A DNA stretch of 64,000 nt from DATEDA01 sp963820965. Lineage in GTDB: Bacteria; Pseudomonadota; Gammaproteobacteria; Burkholderiales; SG8-39. A program made the position numbers and the translations under genes. Each line of letters begins with the position of its first letter. Positions within the stretch are counted from its first letter, which is position 1. The stretch covers positions 62,001-126,000 of the forward strand of contig CAWGCC010000003.1 of NCBI GenBank assembly GCA_963820965.1, given 5' to 3'. Below, one piece after another: positions 7,861 to 14,389 of this stretch. The notes below the pieces were generated by a model, which was given only the letters and a program-made list of their open reading frames with translations, searched no databases and was not told where the DNA came from.

Positions 7861-9072
7861 TCACTCCAGTTCAATGATGATGGCGTGATCCTCCAGGTCG
7901 GCCCGAAGGTACTTGCCCGGCACCGGAACGGTGCGGAACCGGTCGAGGAAATCGGCGAGCGCCATGCGCTCCACGATGCTCACCTGGCGCGACTGCTGCC
8001 TGCAATCGCCGCAGTAGGCGAGCGAGTCGTCGTGGCGGCGCGCCGGCTCGTTCACGGCGACCTTCGTCCCGCAGGACTGGCAATCCGCATCGAGCACGAT
8101 CGGCTCGCCGAATGCGATCTCTGCAGGCACCTGCGGGGCCTCGGCCGGCTCGAGCGCGAGTACCGCCGCGCGCGGCGCGCTGACGAACACCGCCCGCGCC
8201 GGTCGCGCCGCGCAGGCCACGCACTCCGGATCGGGTTCGAGCCGTACCTCGCTCATCGCCAGTGAACGCGTGTCGAGGAACACGCGGCGCGACGCCTCGC
8301 CGGGCGAGCGCAGCCGTTGCAACACCTCGGCCGTGGCGAACGCGCCCGCGAACGCCGAGGTGATGATCGTCGTCGGGATCTTGCTCTCTTCGGCCGCGCG
8401 CTTGCGGAGCCACCCGCAGGAGTAGCGGCCGCGCATCCGCGCGTAGGCCGAGGCGGGGAGGGTGCACGCGTAGCAGGCGCACCCGGGCACCGCGCCGAAG
8501 GGGTAGTGCTCGACGGCGACGCTGCGGCTGTCGATCGCGGTGTTGACGAGCGGCACGCCCGCGAGCTGGCAGAGGGTGCTCAGCCGAAGGCGCGCCTCGA
8601 GGCTGTCGACGCAGCAGACGACGGCGGCTGCGCGCCGCAGGCGCGCGAAGCCGAGCACGTCCCAGAAGTCGCCGTCGGCGTGCGTGACCGCCACGTTGGG
8701 ATCGAGATCGGCGCAGCGCGTGGCCGCCACCTCCGCCTTGCCGCGGCCGAGGTCGGTCTCGCGGAAGAGGACCGCCTTCGGCAGGTTGTGCGGCTCGACC
8801 CGATCGAGATCGACGAGGTGCAGCGCGCCCACGCCGAGCAGGCATAGATTCTTCGCGACCTCGTTGCCGACGGCGCCGGCGCCGACGACGATGATGTCGA
8901 GGCCGCGCACGTAGTCCTGGTCGAACCACTCGACCATCTCGTGCCGGAGATAGCGTTCTCTTGTTGTCACGATGCGAGAGGGCCCGAGGGAAGGGGTGGG
9001 ACCCTTCCCTTCCCACCCTGCCCCCTCGCGCTCCCCGAAGTCGGAGAAAGGCACTTTCCTACTGGCATCCAC
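7861..9072 (-). CDS. E1-like (ThiF/UBA) activating enzyme with extra zinc ribbon
   Basis: A 403-residue E1/ThiF protein. RYLRHEM near 40 starts the core. The nucleotide site is GAGAVG (64-69), DLDRVEPHNL (88-97), K112 and CVDSLEAR (D156). One structural zinc site is C200-x2-C203 with C284-x2-C287. A further ribbon, C331-x2-C334 with C354-x2-C357, is extra to minimal ThiF/MoeB. Cys219 (YSCGW) is a candidate catalytic cysteine. It should adenylate the ubiquitin-like protein and pass it to the E2. The ATG at 9072 overlaps the J-domain gene by 14 bases but has no clear ribosome site. Residues 13-33 are encoded by a palindrome, so a GTG at 8970 is an alternative start. Confidence 0.9.
   Translation of the reverse strand: MDASRKVPFSDFGEREGAGWEGKGPTPSLGPSRIVTTRERYLRHEMVEWFDQDYVRGLDIIVVGAGAVGNEVAKNLCLLGVGALHLVDLDRVEPHNLPKAVLFRETDLGRGKAEVAATRCADLDPNVAVTHADGDFWDVLGFARLRRAAAVVCCVDSLEARLRLSTLCQLAGVPLVNTAIDSRSVAVEHYPFGAVPGCACYACTLPASAYARMRGRYSCGWLRKRAAEESKIPTTIITSAFAGAFATAEVLQRLRSPGEASRRVFLDTRSLAMSEVRLEPDPECVACAARPARAVFVSAPRAAVLALEPAEAPQVPAEIAFGEPIVLDADCQSCGTKVAVNEPARRHDDSLAYCGDCRQQSRQVSIVERMALADFLDRFRTVPVPGKYLRADLEDHAIIIELE
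8987..9018. repeat. Dense inverted repeat at the 5' end of the E1 gene
   Basis: AGGGAAGGG (8987-8995) and CCCTTCCCT (9002-9010) form a perfect 9-bp stem. The overlapping pair GGGTGGGA (8994-9001) and TCCCACCC (9011-9018) forms an alternative 8-bp stem. It looks like an intergenic palindromic element rather than protein-coding sequence, and it sits where the start of the E1 gene is uncertain. It could also be an RNA switch-like structure that affects E1 translation; that is inference. Confidence 0.5.
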
Positions 9073-9307
9073 GGCTGCGGAGGAGCGCCTCGTAGGCGCG
9101 GTTGATCAGCTTCAGCATTTCCTGGTTGCGGCGGCGCACGAAGGGGGCGGCGACGTCCGGATGGTAGGCCCGCGCGAGGCGCCGGTATGCCGCCTTGATG
9201 TCCGCGCACGAGGCATCCGGCGCCACGCGCAGGATCGCCGCGGGCGGGCGCTTCGCGAGCGCTTCCATGGAGGAGGCGTCGAGCGGACGGACATCACGCC
9301 AGCGCAC
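9059..9307 (-). CDS. Small stand-alone J-domain (DnaJ-like) protein
   Basis: An 82-residue protein that is little more than a J-domain: helix II (ADIKAAYRRLARAYHP), the His-Pro-Asp triad at 49-51, then helix III (RNQEMLKLINRAYEALL). The HPD motif is intact, so it should stimulate an Hsp70 (DnaK) ATPase. There is no zinc-finger or substrate-binding domain. It lies between the RING-like gene (42-base gap) and the E1 gene (14-base overlap), so it belongs to the ubiquitin-like operon. Its role there is not known to me; recruiting DnaK to modified or to-be-modified proteins is a guess. Confidence 0.85.
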   Translation of the reverse strand: MRWRDVRPLDASSMEALAKRPPAAILRVAPDASCADIKAAYRRLARAYHPDVAAPFVRRRNQEMLKLINRAYEALLRSRGCQ

Positions 9308-9349
9308 GTGAGCGGCTGCCCTCGCGGGCGGTCCACCGAGAAGAGCCGC

Positions 9350-9712
9350 CTACCGGCCGGCGCCCGCGCGCGGCCGGATCGACCTGCCGCGGCACGCCAC
9401 GCAGCGCCCGCCGTGCTCGCGCGCGAGCAGTGAGAAGGTGTCGGCGTGGTACGTGGCGCGGCAGTCGTCGCAGCGATACAGGCCGCGACGCGCATCGAGC
9501 GGCTCGCCCGTGAACGCGTCGGTCTGCCCGGAGACGTCCGAGGCTGCGCCGTCCGCCCCGTCGCCATCGAAGCGCACGCCGCCGCGGCCGCTCTCCCACT
9601 TGCGCCGACGGCGCGCCACGCGGCTCTCGAGCTGGCCGAGCAGGCGAGCGGCCAGCATCACCGCGCCGAACACCAGTGTGGCGATGACAATGAAACGCAG
9701 GAATGCTGCCAT
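9350..9712 (-). CDS. Membrane-anchored RING-like zinc (treble-clef) protein, candidate E3
   Basis: A 120-residue protein. One transmembrane helix lies at residues 4-24, followed by a basic stretch (RRRRK), a low-complexity linker, and a compact Cys/His module at 66-112: FTGEPLDARRGLYR, C81-x2-C84, H89, H100, C104-x2-C107. The spacing (CxxC, a tyrosine-histidine, a helix, CxxC) resembles the second half of a RING/treble-clef finger; the first cysteine pair of a classical RING is replaced by TGEP. As first gene of the ubiquitin-like operon it is the obvious E3 candidate. The start at 9712 has only a weak GAGG upstream. I could not see a clear promoter in the 208 bases before it. Confidence 0.75.
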   Translation of the reverse strand: MAAFLRFIVIATLVFGAVMLAARLLGQLESRVARRRRKWESGRGGVRFDGDGADGAASDVSGQTDAFTGEPLDARRGLYRCDDCRATYHADTFSLLAREHGGRCVACRGRSIRPRAGAGR

Positions 9713-9920
9713 GACTTGCTGCCTCGGGGTCCACGATCCGCCGCGGGACAGTGCCTGCCCGCCCCCTCCAGGTCGCTGAAGCTGGGGGCATGTCGGCGGG
9801 ATTCAAGGCGCGCGCTTGACACGCGAGACGCCTCAACGCGGTGTCTTGCTCCGGCGGCCAGGCGCACGCGATCGCTGCGAGCCGCGCTCCTCGTTCGGCG
9901 AATTCACGGATTCTATCCGA

Positions 9921-10175
9921 TCACTTCAGGTGACGGGCCTCGAAGCGGGCTACCAGCTTGCCCCGCGCGTCAAACAACTCGAGGTGCTGGCCTGTCTTCC
10001 ACTTGTTCACCTGCCCCAGCGCCTCCAGGAATGCCTTCTCGCTGTCCATTCCTTGCGCACAGGCCATCATGGTGCCGGCCATCTGGCCGAAGGTCAGCGT
10101 GTCACCACTCCGAGGTCCACCATCCGAGAACTCGCGTCCCGCGCAGATCGGTGCCGGATTGCCGCTTTGTGACAT
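9921..10175 (-). CDS. META/HslJ-domain protein, probably N-terminally truncated
   Basis: An 84-residue protein whose C-terminal part matches the META (HslJ, DUF306) domain ending: DTLTFGQMAGTMMAC...MDSEKAFLEALGQVNKWKTG, then LELFDARGKLVARFEA. Complete META proteins are longer and begin with a signal peptide and a W/GCN motif; these are missing here, and nothing upstream in the other frames supplies them. It is therefore either a shortened family member or the remains of one. Family members are often envelope-associated, but their biochemical role is not settled. Confidence 0.55.
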   Translation of the reverse strand: MSQSGNPAPICAGREFSDGGPRSGDTLTFGQMAGTMMACAQGMDSEKAFLEALGQVNKWKTGQHLELFDARGKLVARFEARHLK

Positions 10176-10291
10176 CGGCCTGACGGCGCGGGACCGCCCC
10201 TCAGCGGTTCGAGAAATGCTGACTCTACCCCTCGCCCAAGGAGGATGTCGACCGATCGACGCCCCGGCCCGATCTGCGGGCAGTGCGGAAT

Positions 10292-10318
10292 CGAGCGGGC
10301 GCGTTGCGCGCCCGCTCG
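10292..10318 (-). terminator. Strong hairpin after bactofilin
   Basis: CGAGCGGGCGCG (10292-10303) pairs perfectly with CGCGCCCGCTCG (10307-10318) around a 3-base loop. It begins two bases after the bactofilin stop on the minus strand. There is no T tract, but the 12-bp GC stem should end or stabilise the argC-DUF6776-bactofilin transcript. Confidence 0.6.
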
Positions 10319-10319
10319 G

Positions 10320-10727
10320 TCAACTCGAGTTCGCGACTTTCAGCTCGACCATTCTCGGCGCCGACGACGAGGGCGCGTGAACGAGCCGTCCCTCGACGAT
10401 CGCGCCGAGGTGCATCTCGAGGACGTTGTAGTGAACATCGCCCGTCACGCGCGAGCGTGCTTGCAGCTCGAGGAACTCAGTCGCGTGCACCGGCCCGACG
10501 ATCGTGCCGTTCACCACGACATGCCCCACGCGGACCTCGCCCTCGACGCGGGCCTGCTCGCTCACGACGAGCGTCGCCTGCTGGTCATCGGCGGCCTGCA
10601 TGTTCCCCTTCACCTCGCCGTCCACGCGCAGGCCCCCGGAGAAGATGATGTTGCCTTCGATCCGTGTGCCCGATCCGATCAGGCTATCGATGCGGCCCTG
10701 CGATTTCGCGGACTTGAGTCCGAACAT
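10320..10727 (-). CDS. Bactofilin (polymer-forming cytoskeletal protein)
   Basis: A 135-residue bactofilin. The central beta-helix shows the repeating hydrophobic ladder typical of the family (IEGNIIFSGGLRVDGEVKGN...VEGEVRVGHVVVNGTIVGPV...SRVTGDVHYNVLEMHLGAIVEGRL). Bactofilins polymerise into membrane-associated filaments that place cell-wall enzymes. I chose the ATG at 10727 because AGGAGGTCTCC lies directly upstream; an ATG seven codons earlier overlaps the stop of the DUF6776 gene. The gene is cotranscribed with DUF6776 and argC. No associated M23 peptidase gene lies next to it. Confidence 0.92.
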   Translation of the reverse strand: MFGLKSAKSQGRIDSLIGSGTRIEGNIIFSGGLRVDGEVKGNMQAADDQQATLVVSEQARVEGEVRVGHVVVNGTIVGPVHATEFLELQARSRVTGDVHYNVLEMHLGAIVEGRLVHAPSSSAPRMVELKVANSS

Positions 10728-10744
10728 GGAGACCTCCTGCCGCT

Positions 10745-11491
10745 TCATGACAGCGTGTAGCTCTGCGTCGCGCGCGGTTGCGTCGCGCCGGCCTCGATCA
10801 CTCTAACCTGGACCGATCGGACCGTCGCCTTCGGATCGACGCGGAACGAGCCTTCTGCCCGGAAAAATCGCTTGAAGTTGAGCCGATAGGCGGCCTCCTC
10901 GGACTTGTCCTCGGGGATGACGACCGCGACCTCGTGCCCGCCGAGCTGCATGCTCACCACGAACTGCAGCCGCCCGTTGAACTCGCGGTCCCGGGGCCCG
11001 CCCTGCGTCACGAGGACGCGGTAGCGATACTCGCCGGGCATCGCGTCGTGCTCGACCTTGAAGCGCGACACCGCGACTTTGTCGTCGTTGATGCCGCGTG
11101 CGGCGAGCCCCTCGAAGAAGGAGACGTCCTCGCGCAGCCGCGCGTTCTCCGCCTCGACCGCCTTGAGCTGCTTGGCGAGCTGCGCCTGCGCCGCTTTCTC
11201 GATCTGGATCCGGCTGTCGGCGGAAGCGGCGCTCGCCCGCAGCCGCTTCAGCTCGTCCTCGAGCGCTTCGACCCGGTTGCGCAGCGTGGAGAGCTCCCCC
11301 GCGGCAGTCGTGGCGTCGAATCCCGCGATCCGCCGGCCAGCGTCGTACATCCACATCGCCAGCGCGAGCGACAATGACAGCACGGCGACGATCCCGAGCG
11401 CCCGCCAGTACCAGGCGACGTGCGGGATGACCGCAAGCTTCGGCGCCGCTATCCCCCAGCGGTGGCGCAGCGCGCGGAAGCTGAAGGGCAT
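10745..11491 (-). CDS. DUF6776-type membrane-anchored coiled-coil protein
   Basis: A 248-residue protein. It has a short cytoplasmic N terminus, one transmembrane helix near 28-50 (ALGIVAVLSLSLALAMWMY), a coiled coil near 65-125 (LSTLRNRVEALEDELKRLRA...AQLAKQLKAVEAENARL), then a C-terminal globular beta-rich domain of about 120 residues. This is the layout of DUF6776 proteins, which sit beside bactofilin genes in betaproteobacteria. The start overlaps the argC stop by one base (TGATG). A role as membrane partner of the bactofilin is suggested by position only. Confidence 0.8.
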   Translation of the reverse strand: MPFSFRALRHRWGIAAPKLAVIPHVAWYWRALGIVAVLSLSLALAMWMYDAGRRIAGFDATTAAGELSTLRNRVEALEDELKRLRASAASADSRIQIEKAAQAQLAKQLKAVEAENARLREDVSFFEGLAARGINDDKVAVSRFKVEHDAMPGEYRYRVLVTQGGPRDREFNGRLQFVVSMQLGGHEVAVVIPEDKSEEAAYRLNFKRFFRAEGSFRVDPKATVRSVQVRVIEAGATQPRATQSYTLS

Positions 11492-12519
11492 CAGGGCAGG
11501 ACGGGCAGCTGCGTGAGGCCGGCGGTCTCGTCGATGCCGAACATGATGTTCATGTTCTGCACCGCCTGGCCGGAAGCACCCTTCACCAGGTTGTCGATCA
11601 CGGCGAGGATCACGAGCGTGTCGCCCCCGCCCGGCCGCTGCACGGCGATCCGGCACGCGTTCGAAGCGCGCACCGAGCGCGTCTCGGGAAGGCGACCGGC
11701 GGGCAGGACGTCGATGAACGGTTCGCCCGCGAAGCGCTTCTCGTACATCGCCTGGAAGTCCGCCTCGCGCGCGATGCGCGCGTAGAGGGTCGCGAAGATG
11801 CCGCGCACCATCGGCGCGAGATGCGGCACGAACACGAGACCGACCGGCCGGCCGGCAACGCGCTGGAAAGTCTCGCGGATCTCCGGCACATGCCGATGCC
11901 CGGCGAGGTTGTAGGCCGAGAAGTTGTCGGAAGCCTCGCTGAACATGAGCGGCAGCTCGGTCTTGCGGCCGGCACCGCTCACGCCCGACTTCGCGTCGGC
12001 GACGAGGTGGTCGAGATCGACCGTCTCGGATTCGACGAGCGGCAGGAAGCCGAGCTGGACGGTCGTCGCGTAGCAACCGGGATTGGCGACGATGCGCGCG
12101 GACCTGATCGCCGCGCGGTTCACCTCCGGCAGGCCGTACACCGCCTCGCGGACGAGCTCCGGCGCGGCGTGGTCGAGCTTGTACCACTTCTTCCACTCGG
12201 CGAGATCCTGCAGGCGGAAGTCGGCCGCGAGATCGATGATCTTCACGCCCGCGTCGACGAGCCGGCGCGCGTCGCCCATCGCGACGCCGTGCGGCGTGGC
12301 GAAGAAGACGACGTCACAGCGCTCGAGGTTCGCCTTCGCCGGCTCGACGAACGCGAGCTTCACGCGGCCGCGGAGCGACGGGAACATGTCGGCGACCGCC
12401 ATGCCGGCCTCGCTGCGCGATGTGATCGCGACGAGCTCGGCCTGCGGGTGTTGCGCGAGCAGGCGCAGCAGCTCGACGCCGGTGTAGCCGGTGCCGCCGA
12501 CGATTCCGATCCTGATCAT
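11491..12519 (-). CDS. argC: N-acetyl-gamma-glutamyl-phosphate reductase
   Basis: A 342-residue ArgC, third step of arginine biosynthesis: NADPH-dependent reduction of N-acetylglutamyl phosphate to the semialdehyde. The Rossmann motif GIVGGTGYTGVELLRLL is at the N terminus. The catalytic Cys149 is in NPGCYATT, and the active-site histidine motif is in the GHRHVPEI region. The start at 12519 is preceded by GGGGCAGGG. The length fits the standard single-domain family. It is transcribed with DUF6776 and bactofilin; rpsI lies upstream behind a hairpin. Confidence 0.97.
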   Translation of the reverse strand: MIRIGIVGGTGYTGVELLRLLAQHPQAELVAITSRSEAGMAVADMFPSLRGRVKLAFVEPAKANLERCDVVFFATPHGVAMGDARRLVDAGVKIIDLAADFRLQDLAEWKKWYKLDHAAPELVREAVYGLPEVNRAAIRSARIVANPGCYATTVQLGFLPLVESETVDLDHLVADAKSGVSGAGRKTELPLMFSEASDNFSAYNLAGHRHVPEIRETFQRVAGRPVGLVFVPHLAPMVRGIFATLYARIAREADFQAMYEKRFAGEPFIDVLPAGRLPETRSVRASNACRIAVQRPGGGDTLVILAVIDNLVKGASGQAVQNMNIMFGIDETAGLTQLPVLP

Positions 12520-12573
12520 TCGCCCTGCCCCCGTCCCGGTCCCGCCGCGCCGCGAGACCGCCTCACAGACTAA

Positions 12574-12596
12574 GAAGCCGCCCTGACGGCGGCTTC
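12574..12596 (-). terminator. Hairpin after rpsI
   Basis: GAAGCCGCC (12574-12582) pairs with GGCGGCTTC (12588-12596) around a 5-base loop, 20 bases after the rpsI stop on the minus strand. Only two or three T residues follow, so it is a moderate terminator candidate that separates rplM-rpsI from argC. Confidence 0.6.
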
Positions 12597-12616
12597 CTGT
12601 TTGATCCTCCGGCGCG

Positions 12617-13009
12617 TCAGCGCTTCGAGAACTGCTTCCGGCGGCGCGCCTTGTGCAGGCCGACCTTCTTTCGCTCCACCTCGCGGGCATCGCGCGTCAC
12701 CAGGCCTGCTTTGGACAGCGTGGGCTTCAGTGCCGCGTCGTACTCGATCAGCGCGCGCGTCAGGCCGTGCCGCACCGCGCCCGCCTGTCCCGATTCGCCG
12801 CCGCCGTCGACGTTCACCTTGATGTCGAAGGTCATCAGATGGTTGGTCAGCGCGAGCGGCTGCCGCACGATCATGCGGCCGGTCTCGCGCCCGAAAAACT
12901 CGTCGACGGGCTTGTCGTTCACGACGAACCTGCCCTTGCCGGGCTTGATGAAGACCCGGGCGACGGCGCTCTTCCGCCGGCCGGTGCCGTAGTGATAGTC
13001 GCCAATCAT
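12617..13009 (-). CDS. rpsI: 30S ribosomal protein uS9
   Basis: A 130-residue S9, full length. It begins YHYGTGRRKSAVARVF and ends with the conserved basic tail RRKQFSKR that reaches the ribosomal P site. The ATG overlaps the stop of rplM (ATGA), the usual coupled rplM-rpsI pair. It is expressed from the rplM promoter at 13469-13497. Confidence 0.98.
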   Translation of the reverse strand: MIGDYHYGTGRRKSAVARVFIKPGKGRFVVNDKPVDEFFGRETGRMIVRQPLALTNHLMTFDIKVNVDGGGESGQAGAVRHGLTRALIEYDAALKPTLSKAGLVTRDAREVERKKVGLHKARRRKQFSKR

Positions 13010-13440
13010 CGGTTCAGCTCCAGCGTCTTGGGCTGCTGCGCAGTGTGGGGGTGGTCGGTACCGGCGTAGATCTTGAGCTTGCGCGCCATGGCGGAGCCGA
13101 GCGGCCCCTTGGGGAGCATGCCCTTCACTGCGTGCTGCAACGCGCGCGTGGGAAACCTGGCGTGGAGCTTGTCGAAACTCGTCTGGTACAACCCGCCGGG
13201 ATAACCGCTGTGGCGGTAGTAGGTTTTCCCGGTGGCTTTCTTGCCGGTCACGCGCAGCTTCGACGCGTTCACGACGACGATGTAGTCGCCGGTATCGACG
13301 TGCGGCGTGAACTCGGGCTTGTGCTTGCCGCGGAGCCGGCGCGCGAGCTCGACGGCGAGCCGGCCTAGCACCTTGTCGGTCGCATCGACGACGAACCAGT
13401 CGCGACGGACTTCGTGCGGCTTCGCGGTGAAGGTCTTCAT
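13006..13440 (-). CDS. rplM: 50S ribosomal protein uL13
   Basis: A 144-residue L13 with the family signatures VLGRLAVELARRLRGKHKP and GMLPKGPLGSAMARKLKIYAG. Full length. The start at 13440 lies about 22 bases after the predicted transcription start of a near-perfect sigma70 promoter. It is cotranscribed with rpsI. The ribosome site is weak, which is common in this operon where autogenous control can occur; that control is not shown here. Confidence 0.98.
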   Translation of the reverse strand: MKTFTAKPHEVRRDWFVVDATDKVLGRLAVELARRLRGKHKPEFTPHVDTGDYIVVVNASKLRVTGKKATGKTYYRHSGYPGGLYQTSFDKLHARFPTRALQHAVKGMLPKGPLGSAMARKLKIYAGTDHPHTAQQPKTLELNR

Positions 13441-13468
13441 GTTCCGACCCAGCGGGGGAAAGGGGCGA

Positions 13469-13497
13469 ATTGTAGTTTCGCGCCCCGCCGCTGTCAA
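13469..13497 (-). promoter_or_regulatory. Sigma70 promoter of rplM-rpsI
   Basis: On the minus strand TTGACA (13492-13497) and TACAAT (13469-13474) are separated by exactly 17 bases. This is a near-consensus promoter about 30 bases upstream of the rplM start codon. Confidence 0.85.
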
Positions 13498-13528
13498 AGA
13501 AATCAGCGGGTTGGGAGAGCAGCCGCAC

Positions 13529-13556
13529 AAAAAAAGAGCAGCCTATGCGGCTGCTC
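13529..13556 (-). terminator. Intrinsic terminator of the candidate sRNA
   Basis: GAGCAGCC (13536-13543) and GGCTGCTC (13549-13556) form a perfect 8-bp stem with a 5-base loop. On the minus strand a run of seven T follows (A run at 13529-13535 on the plus strand). It is a textbook Rho-independent terminator, with no upstream protein gene on that strand to serve. Confidence 0.85.
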
Positions 13557-13635
13557 AAAATCCACCAAAGGAGGAGGGTGGAGGAGATAAACCCTGGAAT
13601 GTCCGGGGCCCTTGCATTCCCGGACACTCGCTACG
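13529..13635 (-). ncRNA. Candidate small RNA with CUCCUCC (anti-Shine-Dalgarno) motifs
   Basis: A stretch of about 105 bases on the minus strand between osmC and rplM has its own promoter (13642-13670) and ends in an intrinsic terminator. The predicted RNA has a 5' hairpin (GTCCGGG/CCCGGAC), then two CUCCUCC-type motifs. The second sits in the loop of a 6-bp stem (UCCACC/GGUGGA), exposed as in sRNAs that base-pair with ribosome-binding sites. No open reading frame of note is present. I do not recognise a named family. A role as a trans-acting translational repressor is inference from the loop sequence. Confidence 0.65.
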
Positions 13636-13641
13636 GTTGAG

Positions 13642-13670
13642 ATTATGGCACCTGGATTTGTGCAATGCAA
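13642..13670 (-). promoter_or_regulatory. Promoter of the candidate sRNA
   Basis: On the minus strand TTGCAT (13665-13670) and CATAAT (13642-13647) are 17 bases apart. Transcription would start near 13635 and stop at the terminator at 13529-13556. Confidence 0.65.
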
Positions 13671-13789
13671 GAAAAATTTGGTGCGGCGCGGGATGGAGGG
13701 ATTGACTCGGTGTTAGCGGTCACTCCTGAGGCCGAAATCGGAGTTGCCAGGCGGCGCTAGAATCGCGCCTCCAGCGCGGGAGCAAGCTC

Positions 13790-14224
13790 ATGGAATGCAC
13801 GATCAAGTGGTCCGATGGCGTCCAGTTCGTGGCCGAAACCGGCAGCGGACATGCCTTTGTCATCGACGGAGCGCCCGAGGTCGGCGGCCGGAACACCGGC
13901 CCCCGCCCGATGGAGACCGTGCTTGCCGGCACCGGTGCCTGCACCGCATCCGACGTCGTGGTGATCCTCAAGCGTAACGGGCAGGACATAACGGGCTGCC
14001 GCGTCGATCTCAAAGCCGAGCGCACGATGACCGACCCCAAGGTCTTCACCGCGATCCACATGCACTTCGTCGTGCGCGGCCGCAACCTCAAGCGCTCCGT
14101 CGTCGAGAACGCCATCAAGCTCTCCCACACCAAGTACTGCTCCGCTTCGGCGATGCTCGGCAAGACGGCCGCGATGACGCACGACTACGAGCTGGTCGAA
14201 GAGCCTGCACCGGCTGCACGCTGA
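13790..14224 (+). CDS. OsmC-family peroxide-detoxification protein
   Basis: A 144-residue OsmC/Ohr-superfamily protein, closest in style to the YhfA-type branch. The two redox cysteines are visible: Cys51 in GTGACTASDVVVILK, and the second in HTKYCSASAML near 116. Family members reduce organic peroxides in the cytoplasm. GGGAG lies upstream of the ATG. The gene diverges from the sRNA/rplM transcripts. Confidence 0.88.
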   Translation: MECTIKWSDGVQFVAETGSGHAFVIDGAPEVGGRNTGPRPMETVLAGTGACTASDVVVILKRNGQDITGCRVDLKAERTMTDPKVFTAIHMHFVVRGRNLKRSVVENAIKLSHTKYCSASAMLGKTAAMTHDYELVEEPAPAAR

Positions 14225-14296
14225 AGGTCTGATCCACGCCTGTTGCGGCTCCACCACAGAAGTCCTCGCGTAGCCTGTTAAGCGGGTCCGCTGGCG

Positions 14297-14325
14297 TTGT
14301 AGCCACGCAACGCTTTCCCTATACT
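14297..14325 (+). promoter_or_regulatory. Sigma70-like promoter of the FadL-type gene
   Basis: TTGTAG (14297-14302) and TATACT (14320-14325) are separated by 17 bases, about 65 bases upstream of the start codon of the FadL-type channel gene. Confidence 0.6.
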
Positions 14326-14389
14326 GGCTCGAGAGGAGGGGCGGTCCCTGCCGCCCCTCGATCCAGAACATCAACGGAGGAGAAGCCAC

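Noticed and set aside
6950..7874. A long frame upstream of the JAMM gene that would make it a 505-residue fusion
   Set aside because: The added part is the shadow of the E2 and ubiquitin-like genes. The GTG overlapping the E2 stop gives a normal JAMM protein.
9713..9920. Promoter of the ubiquitin-like operon
   Set aside because: TTGAGG and TTGAAT boxes are present on the minus strand, but neither has a plausible -10 at 16-18 bases, so none is annotated.
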